This document shows positions 10,858 through 21,668 of a DNA stretch of 64,000 bases, in pieces. A program made the position numbers and the translations under genes. Source of the stretch: Trypanosoma brucei gambiense DAL972 (Eukaryota > Euglenozoa > Kinetoplastea > Trypanosomatida > Trypanosomatidae); the NCBI RefSeq assembly GCF_000210295.1, contig NC_026740.1:627691-691690 (forward strand). The letters are read 5' to 3'. The notes beneath the pieces were generated by a model. The model ran no database searches. It had not been told where the DNA came from and was given only the letters and a program-made list of their open reading frames with translations. Within the stretch, counting starts at the first letter, position 1, and every line of letters starts with the position of its first letter.

Positions 10858-12135
10858 TCCATGCAAAGACCCGTCTCCCGCTTAATTAACAAAAAATTTC
10901 CCTAGGAGTAGCACCTTTTTTTTTTTTTCTCAGCTGTCACTTCAATCACACCACCTTCCCCCAACCGACGAAAAGGGATAGGCACACCGGCCTTCGTGTA
11001 TTTCCCGACTGTAAAAGTCTAATGAAACCCCTCTCTTCCCCTTCCCCTCCACCAACACCAACACACGCACACACTTTCTTCCTCTGCCATCCAAACAACT
11101 CGTCACGCGGGCGTGACATGTCAGAGGAAGACCATGCACAAGAGATATCGGAAATACAAATAAAGGAATATAACATACGGCCACCAAGAAAGAAAAAAAA
11201 GTGATAGCAACAGCAACAGATGCTGTTAGAAAGTTTAAGCACTTGCACCACCCTGCAAATACCTGCGTGAGTGGGTATTACAAACGAACATGTATAGGAA
11301 AGTGGAAACTTAATTGGACGGGAGGGGGCAAGTAGAAAATGTGTAAAGAAGGTGTGGGTGCCGCTGGTGCATAAAGAGTAGAGAATTCACAATGTTCTCC
11401 ATACTTTAAGTTGGTTCAGGGCAGTAAAAATAACCGAAAACAACGAAAGCGGATAATCGACAGCTGAAAAGCGTGCGAGATTGTTGCAGTCTCTTTTCTT
11501 TCCTTATATTTCATTCGTTTATTCTGCCGACCCTGTAACTCTTCCGCTTCCAGTCTTTCCACAGCGAGATTCGCTGTGGACGGTTGAAAGACGTATTCGT
11601 GTTGATCATTCAACAACGAATGTTTTGCATTGCATCTTTACCTGACGTTAAACACCTCCTTCTTTCCATTTATTCCTTATCCCTGTTACGTCTTCATTTT
11701 TCACCTCAACGAAAACGTATCTTTTCAGATAATCTCTCTCATCCCTCTTCTCCTTTTCCCAGATGTTTAGGCGGTGCCACAATGGTGTCGTGCAATAGGG
11801 AAATGTCGTTGTGAAAAATAATGCACTTCCCGAAGTCCACCTCCAGCTCAGCGGAAATTATGGCAGCAAAACATGATGCCTTTAGTTGAGTAACACATAT
11901 TTCATTCCTTTCCTCGCATTTTTCATCGTTACATCCTTCATTAGATTACTTTACTTATGAACCATATCCCTGGTCCAAAGATAGTATTTCCCCCTTTTTC
12001 CTTTGTTGTTAGTGCCCCGTGCCATCTTCCACAAGAATGATACCAAACACATCACAATTATTTTTTTTTTTCGCTTGCACGTGCACTCCCTCTTGTGGAT
12101 TCGCTCAGGAGATCTGCAAGCCTTTTACCTCACTT
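10858..12135. other. 1.3 kb spacer, no convincing gene
   Basis: It would be the API5 3' UTR plus the carrier 5' UTR. A minus-strand frame at 11416-11616 has protein-like composition at its start but no upstream ATG. T runs occur at 10917-10929 and 12060-12072. Confidence 0.45.
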
Positions 12136-13770
12136 TTAATACTTCCAACCACGACTTCTTCCTTGGAGGTCTCTGCTGGACCCTCTATTGCTCTGCGGCC
12201 TGTAATTCGATTCAGTGCGGGGTCTCTTGTTAACTGCTGGAAGCTGAGCGTCGTAGCCAGAACGCCCTCCCTTAGCGGATGGTAGCAGCCCCTCACGACC
12301 CTGCCGAAGGACGGGCAACTTGTGTTTGTGGGCCCAACTTTCCGTGATGGCGCCCATAGGAATGTGACTGGAGGAGAAGGATGACAAAATGATGCGGAGG
12401 TTGTGGCAGGAGCCCAACATCTCAGCCTCCTTCGCTCCCGCTGATGACTTCTGCACCAGTCGCTTCACAGCGTAGATGAGGAGGGGTTCCACCTTCTCCA
12501 CAGCTGCCAGCATATTACGACACTTCGCTGTGAATTGTTCGTCTTTAAGCTGTTTTACAAAATCCAGAGGTTTCTTCTGGCCAACAGAAGTGAGAGCAAG
12601 AAGAAGTGCCTCAAGCGTCGTTAAATACTCGGGCAACGTGTTTCCATCGCCTATAAGGTTCATAACATGTTCTAGAAGAGTTTTATACAGCGTGTCCGTG
12701 TTTTCAGGTGTTGCCAAGCGCGCGGCGAGGAGGAGTAGCTTCGCGTGCCACATTCCCCTAATTGTCGTACCGTCGACCGGTGCGGAAAGCAGTCCGGCCT
12801 CATCTAGCATAGGGGTAAGATCATATGTAACAGCGCCCACGTGCTGCGCAACCAGACTGAGTGACTCAAGAGCACGATCGGTGTTGAGTTTGGTGCTGGC
12901 CAAAAAAGCGGTAAGGAGCGGCAAACCCTTTTTCTCCTCAACAGAAGGTAGTGACGCTGCTATCCGTGCGAGTTGGGCAAACTCTGTTATGGTAACAGCA
13001 GAGAGAACACGGATGATGAGAGCGAGTACGTGCTCCTGAATTTCCTCTGTCCATTGCGGACGAAACGATGCCGTTTGCGCCACCTTCCTCAAACGAGCCA
13101 TAGCTGTGCGGCGTTCCTTCTGTAATTGATCCTCTTCCTCGGCTTCACGATCATCGCTTAACCAATGTAGCAGTTTTGTGACAACCGGACGAAACGCCGT
13201 GCTTACGAGTGTATCCAGCGCCTTTGAGGCTGCTGAACGAACAGGTTCAGCAAAGCCGTTTTCGTCAATCATCACCTGCATTAACACATCCGCCCCCTCA
13301 CGGGACAGGTACTCCCATTTTTTATCGAGCATGGAAACGGGACCGAGCGCAGCAATGCCCTGCACTGCCGCAACCAACAACTGTTGGGTATTATCGGGTC
13401 CGCTGAGTATTTTCACGAGAGAGGTAACCACCTTTTTGAGTGCATTACCGTCGCGCATATGCTGTCCGTATTTCGCGAAGAACTCGAGCATCCTCACGCG
13501 CAGCAGCAGTGGAGTTTCCGCCTTCTCTGCCTCTACAAACGTCTGTGCGATTTCCTCAGCGAAATCGTTCACCTTCGCGGGATCTTCCGCAACGGCAGCC
13601 TGCAGCACGGCGTACAATTCAGAGGCGGAAGTTGTGCCTTGAGGGGTGTCCAAATGTTGCATTGTTGGCGAAGACGCAGTCGGCGTCGTTTCTGCTGCCA
13701 TCACCGGGGAAGTGGTGAGATCCTCCTTTTCATCATTCTTTGCAGTTGCAACCTTCTTCTTAACCGGCAT
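12136..13770 (-). CDS. API5: API5 (apoptosis inhibitor 5 / AAC-11) family protein
   Basis: A 544-residue helical-repeat (HEAT/ARM-like) protein matching the API5 family, nuclear scaffold proteins implicated elsewhere in survival signalling and mRNA export. Residues about 60-450 form paired helices. The segment EYLTTLEALLLALTSVGQKK followed by PLDFVKQL aligns in pattern with the human stretch where a helix leads into a Gly-Arg/Lys-Lys turn and a PDF motif. The C-terminus has a nuclear localisation-type KRPR and ends in a Gly/Arg/Ser-rich tail, as human API5 does. The N-terminus is Lys-rich (MPVKKKVATAKND). The open frame extends ten codons upstream only with a non-ATG start, so the ATG at 13770 was used. 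A T-rich tract ending in CAG at about 13886 is a plausible splice acceptor. Family membership is by remembered similarity; function in a trypanosome is unknown. Confidence 0.72.
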   Translation of the reverse strand: MPVKKKVATAKNDEKEDLTTSPVMAAETTPTASSPTMQHLDTPQGTTSASELYAVLQAAVAEDPAKVNDFAEEIAQTFVEAEKAETPLLLRVRMLEFFAKYGQHMRDGNALKKVVTSLVKILSGPDNTQQLLVAAVQGIAALGPVSMLDKKWEYLSREGADVLMQVMIDENGFAEPVRSAASKALDTLVSTAFRPVVTKLLHWLSDDREAEEEDQLQKERRTAMARLRKVAQTASFRPQWTEEIQEHVLALIIRVLSAVTITEFAQLARIAASLPSVEEKKGLPLLTAFLASTKLNTDRALESLSLVAQHVGAVTYDLTPMLDEAGLLSAPVDGTTIRGMWHAKLLLLAARLATPENTDTLYKTLLEHVMNLIGDGNTLPEYLTTLEALLLALTSVGQKKPLDFVKQLKDEQFTAKCRNMLAAVEKVEPLLIYAVKRLVQKSSAGAKEAEMLGSCHNLRIILSSFSSSHIPMGAITESWAHKHKLPVLRQGREGLLPSAKGGRSGYDAQLPAVNKRPRTESNYRPQSNRGSSRDLQGRSRGWKY

Positions 13771-14853
13771 TGTGTCCCGTATCTGTAACCAAGTCCACAA
13801 AGTTCCTCAACGCGTAAGTTCTCTCTTTATGATTTCCCCAACTTTTAGCTCCCCAAAACACTACCTTCTCTGGTATCCCGTTGTCCTGAAATAAAAAACA
13901 ACGAAGGACCGTACTCGCCAATTATGTAAACAAATATAGATGTGACTATTGCCTTCGGTGGCCGCACGACACTTAATGTTATGATGCAGCAACTTATAGA
14001 ATGCGTAATTGAAACAAAGAACCAAGGAAAAGAAGGAGGACCAGGACAGAAGTACCAGTGACAACACAGTACGCTGGAAGCGACATATACAAAAGTATAC
14101 AAAAATAAATTCGTACAAACATATATAAATTATTGCAATTTGCATACGCGTCGTGCTCATAAAAACGAAGAAAGGAAAGGAACGGTCCGAAAACGATACG
14201 CTCTGTGAGCAAGCATGAAATCCCCAACACTGAAAAGTGTGAATAATGGAGGCAGAATGAAGCTGCGTGGTGATACTTCCTTGCTTAACTCACCACTCCC
14301 TCTCAGCTGCAACTGTCCCAACAACCAGAAACAAGATGAAAAAGTCGTACAGCGTACTGTGTACAATAGAACCCATTGTTTGATGAAACAGTTGTCTACA
14401 AACGACCACTTAATGGGAACTCGTGCACAACCCGTGTGATAACTGTGTAATTTACATGTGATTATACCGTCTATATCACGAAACGGAGATGTGAGAACGG
14501 CGAAGACATGTTTTCCGCACCAACTCACACTGATGTATAATAGTAATTGATGCAACAATGTCATTAAAAACACATACGATTTTGTGAACTACCGTACCAA
14601 ACACAACAATTCAAAGAAACTCGCGGTTAGCACACGGAAAGTCAAAAAAAAAAAACCTTCCCACTCCCCCTTTCCTCCTTCAAGTACATCGCTCAGCGTA
14701 TCAGTGAGGTGATCGGCTGCGCGCTCTCCCCATGCTCCAAAGGCGGCGGCACACTTTCCTCATTTGCATCAATCCTCCACAACATAGCAACTAAATAAAG
14801 GTACAGCTTCTTGAGGGCATGAAAATTTGCGTAACGTCCATCCTTTCATCCAC
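13771..14853. other. 1.1 kb spacer, no gene seen
   Basis: Contains the API5 5' UTR with a predicted acceptor AG near 13886, and the 3' UTR of the CPT2-like gene. Short frames on both strands are not convincing. Confidence 0.5.
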
Positions 14854-16860
14854 CTAATCTTCGAGCATATTGTAGCAATCAACAACAGCAGTACATATTG
14901 CTCGCGAGAATTCCTCGGCGGAGTGTATGGGCCCACACTCCTTCCAGCACGACACGTTAAACAGTAAACACTCCGGTCCCGCTGCATAGCCCACACCGTA
15001 CCCAGCACTAACAGGCCCAAAGCCTCCACCAACAACAGCATTTGAAAAAAGTGACGAAGTGCTCAGAATGTTACTCGTGAGTGTCGCGTATGAAGGGTCA
15101 CTGAAAAGTAGTGGAACACGCTGTGGGTTACGGCGCTCTGCTACCTTACTTAAGGCGAATAAGTGGCAATCCACACCTTGACCTGTGCGGGTATTCTTAA
15201 CGTTAGTCCTGTGCTTTTTCACTGCACACAAAAACGCATCTCTTTTTTCACTAATTGGAACTCCCGGTGAGTCCATCAACATCGTAAACGCCTGACTCTC
15301 AATTGTAGCCGGCCGAATGCAATCCGTTCGGCCGCGCAGATAGGCTGCTGTACTGCAACTTTCATATGTACTGACTGTGCTTTTGTTAAGCCTCCACCAT
15401 GCAAGTTGCATCGCCACTTGCATTAGTCCATCCAAACCAATGTGCAAATTGCGCAGCAATGGGTCGTTAAAGCCTGTCCCGGGTAGCAGCGAAGTGCAAA
15501 AATCAAGCCGCCGCATTTCCCCACTCATTCTCGTCTTCGCCTTTAAAGCCTGATGCTGCAACTCGGGCGGGAGACACCATTTAAGTTGGCGCACTGGCTC
15601 CGTTGGCGAAACGTCCCTTGGCATATCCTTGCTAGAGCGCATGATGGAGTGATTAAACACATCCTCAACGTACCGCTTTACGACTAAGCCGTCACCCCAA
15701 CTATGTTCAAAGCTAACTCCTAACGCACCGTCCTTCGTAACAATTATGCTAATGCTCTTATCAAACCAACGATTCTTTTCCTTCGCCAACATGGAACGTG
15801 TGGCTCCCGTGGCCCCTCCAGGTTTGAGGTAATCCACCACCACATCGTCATCGAGGCACACCACGAACAGGGCAGAGTCAAGCAACTCAAGGTTCTGTTG
15901 ATTGACTTGGTGGCGTGCCATTGACAAACGCACCGCATGCCACGACGTCCGATCCATCGATGTAAAAATGCCAACATCAATATCCGGCGGCGCGGCGTTC
16001 AAATCGGCGATCGCCTTGAGCCGTGCATATATTTGTTCGTCTGGAAGCGGTCGACAATCCTTGTCCGCGACTGTTACAACGTACTGCTGACCACGGTACA
16101 GCACAATAATATGCTGTGCGAACCCAACTGCCTTAATCTCATCCCGGAGGACTCCTGGCACGCGCGTAGAGCACATTAGGTAGTCGTACCGTGACATGTC
16201 AAGCGGAAATGCATGGAAGTTAGAGCCAACACTCATAACTTTGGCAGAGACATATTCAGGAGATAACGCCACTGTGCGCTGAAACCAGTCGCTTCGACAG
16301 TAATGGTTTGGTGGTGCAGAGTAATATATATCTGGTTGCAAAGTGTTATCAAGATATTTCTGCTGGAAAATAACACTGCTGGATATCCAAAACGTTGCTC
16401 GCGTAAGCATATCCTGCTTATCTGCATCCCGTCGTGTAACGAGGCATGGATTACGATTGATTGGAAGAGGCGTTCGGTCCATAAGGTAGCGGTCGCACCA
16501 ATCAGCTGATACGTATGAAGTGTGCCTGTTTGCCTTGTTAGTTCGCACCAACTCATCCTGCAGAACTATACCTTCATTGGCTTCAAACTCCTGCACCACC
16601 TTGGCTGTGAAGTCATACTGTTTGGGTGGCACAAGGGGCTTTACAGCTTCAAGGTACCTGGCGCATGTTTTCTCCAGCTTTGGCACTGGAAGACGAAATA
16701 GACTGCGCTGCAGATGCCTAGTTGGAAGAACAGATGTATGGAGTGCCGTGCAGTCCGTGCAAACGCCAGTTGAGACGCGCTGCACCAGTGGTCCCCAGAG
16801 GCTCCAATCTGTAAAATCTTTTAACTCCTCTAAGCGCCAGCAAACAGGGGAAAGGCGCAT
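14854..16860 (-). CDS. CPT2: Carnitine O-palmitoyltransferase 2-like acyltransferase
   Basis: A 668-residue carnitine/choline acyltransferase, about the length of mammalian CPT2 (658). Such enzymes swap acyl groups between carnitine and coenzyme A in the mitochondrial matrix. The catalytic histidine is H386 in FEHSWGDG, which is the CPT2-type form of the motif. Near the C-terminus the sequence LSTSSLFSNAV followed by GGGFGPVSAGYGVGYA matches the conserved STS and substrate-binding region. The start was set at 16860 because the upstream part of the frame has no ATG. Reading from the predicted spliced-leader acceptor at 17114 there is also no ATG in any frame before 16860. The N-terminus (MRLSPVCWRLEELKDF) is only weakly like a mitochondrial presequence. 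The fold is certain; the substrate chain length is inferred. Confidence 0.92.
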   Translation of the reverse strand: MRLSPVCWRLEELKDFTDWSLWGPLVQRVSTGVCTDCTALHTSVLPTRHLQRSLFRLPVPKLEKTCARYLEAVKPLVPPKQYDFTAKVVQEFEANEGIVLQDELVRTNKANRHTSYVSADWCDRYLMDRTPLPINRNPCLVTRRDADKQDMLTRATFWISSSVIFQQKYLDNTLQPDIYYSAPPNHYCRSDWFQRTVALSPEYVSAKVMSVGSNFHAFPLDMSRYDYLMCSTRVPGVLRDEIKAVGFAQHIIVLYRGQQYVVTVADKDCRPLPDEQIYARLKAIADLNAAPPDIDVGIFTSMDRTSWHAVRLSMARHQVNQQNLELLDSALFVVCLDDDVVVDYLKPGGATGATRSMLAKEKNRWFDKSISIIVTKDGALGVSFEHSWGDGLVVKRYVEDVFNHSIMRSSKDMPRDVSPTEPVRQLKWCLPPELQHQALKAKTRMSGEMRRLDFCTSLLPGTGFNDPLLRNLHIGLDGLMQVAMQLAWWRLNKSTVSTYESCSTAAYLRGRTDCIRPATIESQAFTMLMDSPGVPISEKRDAFLCAVKKHRTNVKNTRTGQGVDCHLFALSKVAERRNPQRVPLLFSDPSYATLTSNILSTSSLFSNAVVGGGFGPVSAGYGVGYAAGPECLLFNVSCWKECGPIHSAEEFSRAICTAVVDCYNMLED

Positions 16861-17532
16861 TTCTCCTGTCACTTGATAAGGGAACGCAAGAGTTGGGTTT
16901 TCACCTATTTCACTAATTTTTCTGTTCACTGCTCGTCCTTCCACTTCCCCTCCCCTTGCAAAACCTCAAGCACTCGCTAGCAGGGGAAATATTTATCACG
17001 CCTTGAATACTTTCGCGGGGGCGAGGCGTTACCCCACCTTCTCTCCTGACAGCCGGTGTAGTGTCGCTACCTGCGTGTTGCAGGTAATATACGCGTATAT
17101 ATATACGAGTGTCCTGTCGGAGAAGGGAAGTAGACAACGAAAAGAAAAAGATGGAAAGAGTAAATAATCGCATAAAACCCCGAGGGGGTTAGGACACGCA
17201 GTTACACGAAACGAGCAGAAGTTCATATAAAAACAACGACGAAGGTAATTCAGCGACACATTAACATATTTTGAAAGAAAAAATAGATATATGTGTCTGG
17301 TGAACCCCAAGGTTCCACCACAAGGGAAAAGAGTGAGAATGGAAGATGCAAACTCCTTCTTCACTAAGGTAAGGCAGTCCCTTTTCTCTCATTATAAACT
17401 CAAAAAGGGGGTAAAAAAAAAAAAGAATGAAAAAGAAGAAAGCAAGTGGGGTTGCCCGCCGCAATCCTCAAATGAAGTGCAAGCAAAACAATAAAAAAAC
17501 ACTGTTTCGGTCCCTTGTCCGCTTCCAGGATA
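16861..17532. other. Spacer between the CPT2-like and p47-like genes
   Basis: Contains the predicted 253-base CPT2 leader, an AT dinucleotide run near 17095-17105 and the p47-like 3' UTR. No additional gene seen. Confidence 0.5.
17114..17172 (-). promoter_or_regulatory. Predicted spliced-leader acceptor for the CPT2-like gene
   Basis: On the minus strand a long pyrimidine tract (about 17120-17163) is followed by CCGACAG, with the AG at 17114-17115. No ATG occurs in the 253 bases between it and the start at 16860. Confidence 0.6.
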
Positions 17533-18249
17533 TTAAAGGGTTCTCACAATCACGGTACAGTTGGACAATCTGGCCTCATCGACGGTTTTGGATTCATCGC
17601 TAAGTTGCCTTGGAGGTACATCGCGAACCACAAGTTTAAACGCTCCCAAGTGAACATTTGCATACGCTGCGGCAAGACCATACACATCGGCCACAGTGTG
17701 TCGTTTGGGGTTCACCTTGAATTCCTTGCGCTCACCGAAAAGATTGACAATCGCTATTTTCGCCTGTTCCTCCCCCTCGTGAAACTCAAATGGGCGAGCA
17801 TCAACAGGTGAGGCGACAGCTCCCATCTCAGCATTCACTTCAGCTTTCGAAGCACCTCCCGACGTTCCCTCATCCAGTCTCCTCCCGGTACCGGGGAAAC
17901 GGACATCGCTCTTACAGTCCAAATGCATGCAGTCGATGAGACGCAATGATATCTTTGTGATGGGATACATGGCCGTCAGCCGTGCAGGGACAATCCCCTC
18001 CCGCACTGATTCGAAGAATTCCACTGATTCCGGACTGTCCATTGAGAGTAGCGGCCCGTCGTCAATTGTGTACCCGTCGCGGTACACTCTAACGTTAACG
18101 GTGCGCTCCTGAAGCGCTGTGGGAGAAATGAAAGGGCTGTTGGCCTGTGTGTGACCCAAGCGCCTGCCATAACCAAAGAAGGCTTGGGGTGCGGTGGCCC
18201 TCCCGTCGCTGGCGGCCACGGGAGCGGAGCGGAAGAGGGAGTCAATCAT
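17533..18249 (-). CDS. NSFL1C: p47/Shp1-type SEP and UBX domain protein (p97/VCP cofactor)
   Basis: A 238-residue protein with the layout of p47/Shp1, adaptors that link the AAA ATPase p97/VCP to substrates in membrane fusion and protein degradation. Residues about 24-31 (FFGYGRRLG) match the SHP box, a p97-binding motif of the form F-x-G-x-G-x-x-LG. A SEP domain follows at about 47-110 (VNVRVYRDGYTIDDGP, then EFFESVREGIVP). After a Ser/Gly/Ala linker, a UBX domain fills the C-terminus (about 155-238), with VPPRQL at the p97-contact turn. It is shorter than animal p47 (about 370) and lacks the N-terminal UBA domain, so it may not bind ubiquitin directly. The ATG at 18249 is preceded by a GTG in frame and then a stop, so no longer ATG form exists. 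Confidence 0.85.
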   Translation of the reverse strand: MIDSLFRSAPVAASDGRATAPQAFFGYGRRLGHTQANSPFISPTALQERTVNVRVYRDGYTIDDGPLLSMDSPESVEFFESVREGIVPARLTAMYPITKISLRLIDCMHLDCKSDVRFPGTGRRLDEGTSGGASKAEVNAEMGAVASPVDARPFEFHEGEEQAKIAIVNLFGERKEFKVNPKRHTVADVYGLAAAYANVHLGAFKLVVRDVPPRQLSDESKTVDEARLSNCTVIVRTL

Positions 18250-19433
18250 CCCCTTCACTGAACTGCTGTCGGCCGGGGCTCAACCTGCTGCCCGGAAGAG
18301 GGGCCACCTCCAACGAAATAACTTACCCCCTTCTTCTTATCTGTGTCTTTTGACGGGACACCGCCACTCATTAGTATGAATTCTTTTTTTGTGTGTTTTT
18401 TGCAAAGCAACAAAAAAGATAGACTTACTTAATTTCGATTCCAATGTAGCGGTAGGCTCCGGGTCGATTGATGCCGAATAACTACGTTTCTGTCTCGGGA
18501 AGAAGGTGCGCAGCCACTCTACTCGCTTTTTCTTTTTTTTTCTCCTGAAGCGTTTCTTCGGTCACTTGTTGTCTCCTCCCACCTTATTTGTCTTTTTAAT
18601 CTTTTTTAGGCAATAGTTCGATAACTACAATGAATGACTCCCTACAGTCTCTATTCAACGAAGTTTTATTTTTCGTTGAGTCTCTTGTAAATTGTTTTGC
18701 GATTGTCCAACAACACTTCGTTCTGGTGAAAAATATGATGAAAATCGCGCAAGCAATAAGAATTAGAACAGTCAAAACAACAAAAACGAAGGAAAATGAA
18801 TCTGAGAGACATCATTTTATATAAAATACAAAACCGTGGCAGCTTCGCACACACACAAATGGTAAACAAGGTAGAACGGAGTAGGTGAAAAAAAAAATAA
18901 ACAAAAAAAGTTACGAGCAATGCAGAGAAAACATTCCGCTATAGAGCTATAAGCGACAAAAATAAAAAAATAGGGCTCAGTAATGTGACCAAACAAACAG
19001 CTCAAAGCCGGTTCCGTTGCCGTGGCATCAGAAGTTAGAAGGATGATAACGAGCAAAAGGTACAGAAGGAATCATATTAAGTAAATACGTGGACGTTGAC
19101 ATGCACATATCACTTTGAGTGATGCATTTCAACAGTCCTTGAAGATTCCACAGCAGATAAAGCACAAAACGTAGACGATATATACACGTATATATATATA
19201 TATAATATGTGTGTGTGTGTGATGAATATGATCACGTGAAAGTCAGGTCCTTGCTAACACGGTAAAACAAAATGGTGACGTGAAGTAATGAACCATATTG
19301 TCGATAACTCCTCGCGTGGCTACTACAGCTCTTACTATACCGTTCACACAAAATTTATCCTTCTGAAGTCAAAAATCATAACGACATGTTTCGAACTTAC
19401 ACAGCCTGTGCTTGGATTGCGTCACTTAGTTTC
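18250..19433. other. 1.2 kb spacer, no gene seen
   Basis: Holds the p47-like 5' UTR, the 3' UTR of the next gene, and a (TA)n/(GT)n microsatellite at about 19180-19221. Short frames are low complexity. Confidence 0.5.
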
Positions 19434-20135
19434 CTAAACAAATGGATGTAGCATTAGTTGAAAGTGAAGGAGTGTTCTCTCATCAGCAGTCAGGTGAGGT
19501 AGGCTCTGTAAACACGTGGCTTCCCAATCACTTAAATTCCGCTGCACGGTATTGTGGGTCTCTTTAGATACTTCCACATAGAGATTTTTCATGGAAACGC
19601 GGAGCTCTTGCAAGAAGTCAGTTCCGTTGTAAAGCTGTCCGTATGTAATAAAGAGATGCTTAAGCCACTTCGCTTCCTCCGTATACGCATTATGAGCAGC
19701 TGAGGATGTCCCTGCAGCAGTTGCTTCAGCTGCCAACTCGCTCGCCGAGTTTGGCACCATCGGATGAACAGTCAAGTCCCCACGGCAAGTCGATAGCAAC
19801 GTCCGGCATCGCTGCGACTGTCTGCTATTCTCTAGTATTTCTGATTCACTTGAACGCTGTCGCTTCTGCAACTCTCGGTGCTCAACATCGAGCTGCAGCA
19901 GCTGCGCTCTTGCATCCGCTAACTTCGCCACAACTGCTTCCCGCTCCATAAAATTTTTGTCGCGCTCCTCCTCAACAAGCAACTTTCGGTACCGCAACTC
20001 TCCAATGATTCGCGCGCGTTCTTCCGACTCCGACTGCATGGTGGCTATAACTTGCAGGAACTGTCGGGCCTCCTGCGGCACAGTGCTGCCCTCCTGAGTT
20101 TCAGTCCCTGTAACAACATCGGTGCGTTCAATCAT
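19434..20135 (-). CDS. Coiled-coil hypothetical protein
   Basis: I do not recognise this 233-residue protein. Residues about 22-112 are a highly charged heptad-like coiled coil (IIGELRYRKLLVEEERDKNF onward). A Ser/Ala-rich break at about 125-150 follows, then a helical C-terminal domain (about 150-233) with WLKHLFITYGQLYNGTDF. The start is the ATG at 20135; the open frame extends upstream only with TTG, and the predicted splice acceptor AG lies at 20190. The composition suits a structural or complex-scaffolding protein such as a cytoskeletal or kinetochore-type subunit, but that is only a guess from the coiled coil. Confidence 0.75.
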   Translation of the reverse strand: MIERTDVVTGTETQEGSTVPQEARQFLQVIATMQSESEERARIIGELRYRKLLVEEERDKNFMEREAVVAKLADARAQLLQLDVEHRELQKRQRSSESEILENSRQSQRCRTLLSTCRGDLTVHPMVPNSASELAAEATAAGTSSAAHNAYTEEAKWLKHLFITYGQLYNGTDFLQELRVSMKNLYVEVSKETHNTVQRNLSDWEATCLQSLPHLTADERTLLHFQLMLHPFV

Positions 20136-20774
20136 GCGGAAAAAATAGATAAATATTTGTGAGCTCGTTCCTTGCCGCTGCCACAATGACTACAGGAAAA
20201 CAGTTAAAAACTCGGACCTGAGGGAGGGAGAACGTTATGTATTTAAACACCGACGTAGTGAACATGAACGAAGCAGTTAATTGAGATTACCAATGGTCGG
20301 ATCGTCACTCCCAAAATCAAAAAAAAGGAGATATGGGATGGGTGGTTTATTTGCTTATTAGTACATCTGGTCTGCAAACGGCCCCTTTCCCATCAGACCG
20401 TGTGAAAAAAGACGGGCTTCCTGGCAAAATCTTGAGGAAGGTCCGTCAAAAGAGAAAAAAGGAAATTCCTCACAAGGAATTTAATCCATGCGATTGGCAA
20501 AAATAAGAGGAGGGAAGACGGTAATGCACAGTGAAAACTCGGTATTCTTTCTGTTTTGTTTTTCTCTCTTGTGGGAACGCCTGGTAAAATTTAATTATGT
20601 GTTTGGCAACTCTACACAGAGTTGCAGCAATGTTTAAAAGTACAAACACACCCATTTTATTCTCTCAAAGTGCCCTTTACCTCCCAGCAAAGGAAGAAAC
20701 AACTCAAGTGAGTTAACTAATAATGAATGGACGTGGGAGAATGATCGCTGCTTTCAGCACTCCAACAATTTACA
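20136..20774. other. Spacer, no gene seen
   Basis: Contains a minus-strand pyrimidine tract and AG at 20190-20191, the probable splice acceptor of the upstream-lying coiled-coil gene, and the 3' UTR of the 297-residue gene. Confidence 0.5.
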
Positions 20775-21668
20775 TTAGTCCACATCCCGCACACTAAAGC
20801 GGTAGTGGTTGCTACGGACCCCCTCGCCACGATGGTGAAACGGACAGTCCTTCACGGAAACAAATGGGCACTGGCCTAAAGCCCTAACACTCTTCAGCGT
20901 AACGAAGGGTCTCAGGGCACTAATATGTCTCGCCTCAGATGTCTCCCATTCCTCAATGATGCTCCGATACTGCTCCTCTGAGCGAAAAAGTGACTCGATC
21001 GCACGCTGAAAACGCATCTTGGCCCCAACTATCCTTTCCACACACTGTCGCGAATCGCGTACCCTAAACTCGGCGCGCTGTATCATCCGCCGCTCTTCCT
21101 GCTCCTGCTCAATCAGCTGCTCTACGCGAATGGCAAAGGATTGGGCAAGCCAAGACCCATTCTTGGCGCGGTATTGCTCTTGCTTCCGCTGAAGAGAGAT
21201 ACGGAATGCTGTGAATGCATTAATGCTTTCGACGCTCCCTTCTTCCTTCTGCATAAGGACCGTGAACGCCTCCTTCTCTGCTTTAACAAGTTCCTTATAC
21301 TTCCGCCGCTGCAACGCCATCAGACGGCGTGACCTCTCCCTGTCTAGTACCATATTGTCAGATGACCCTACAACGGAATTCTGCCAAACATCCGGCATTC
21401 CCCTATCCCAGTACTGGTCCAAGTAGTAGTTACTGCCATACGCCGTGGAGGCTGTCGTTGCAACATGAGGCAACCCGGGCAAAGATGAGGGATATTCTGA
21501 CGCCCGCCTATTCGAGTTGGCAATGGGCCACGGTGTTGCCATGGCGTCGTCAAAGTTTCCAGGTAGCGTCGGTAAGAGAGATGATCGCATCGTCGTCACA
21601 GATCTGCCTCCAATGATTGAAGACCCAACGCTCTTCGGCGCGGCACTCATTCTCCCCTTCTGCCCCAT
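20775..21668 (-). CDS. Coiled-coil hypothetical protein
   Basis: Not recognised; 297 residues. The first 110 residues are Ser/Pro/Tyr-rich and probably disordered. Residues about 110-270 are helical and charged with coiled-coil character (MALQRRKYKELVKAEKEAF and RVEQLIEQEQEERRMIQRAE). The tail has a few Cys and His (QCPFVSVKDCPFHHRG) that might bind metal, though the spacing fits no zinc finger I know. The ATG at 21668 was used; upstream codons in the frame lack a credible ATG. The protein begins Met-Gly, but position 6 is Arg, so N-myristoylation is not favoured. A cytoskeletal or flagellar role is possible but unproven. Confidence 0.75.
   Translation of the reverse strand: MGQKGRMSAAPKSVGSSIIGGRSVTTMRSSLLPTLPGNFDDAMATPWPIANSNRRASEYPSSLPGLPHVATTASTAYGSNYYLDQYWDRGMPDVWQNSVVGSSDNMVLDRERSRRLMALQRRKYKELVKAEKEAFTVLMQKEEGSVESINAFTAFRISLQRKQEQYRAKNGSWLAQSFAIRVEQLIEQEQEERRMIQRAEFRVRDSRQCVERIVGAKMRFQRAIESLFRSEEQYRSIIEEWETSEARHISALRPFVTLKSVRALGQCPFVSVKDCPFHHRGEGVRSNHYRFSVRDVD

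Noticed and set aside
11416..11616. Small minus-strand gene of about 66 residues
   Set aside because: The N-terminal half looks protein-like, but the frame has only TTG starts before a stop, the first ATG leaves 32 residues, and no splice signal stands out.
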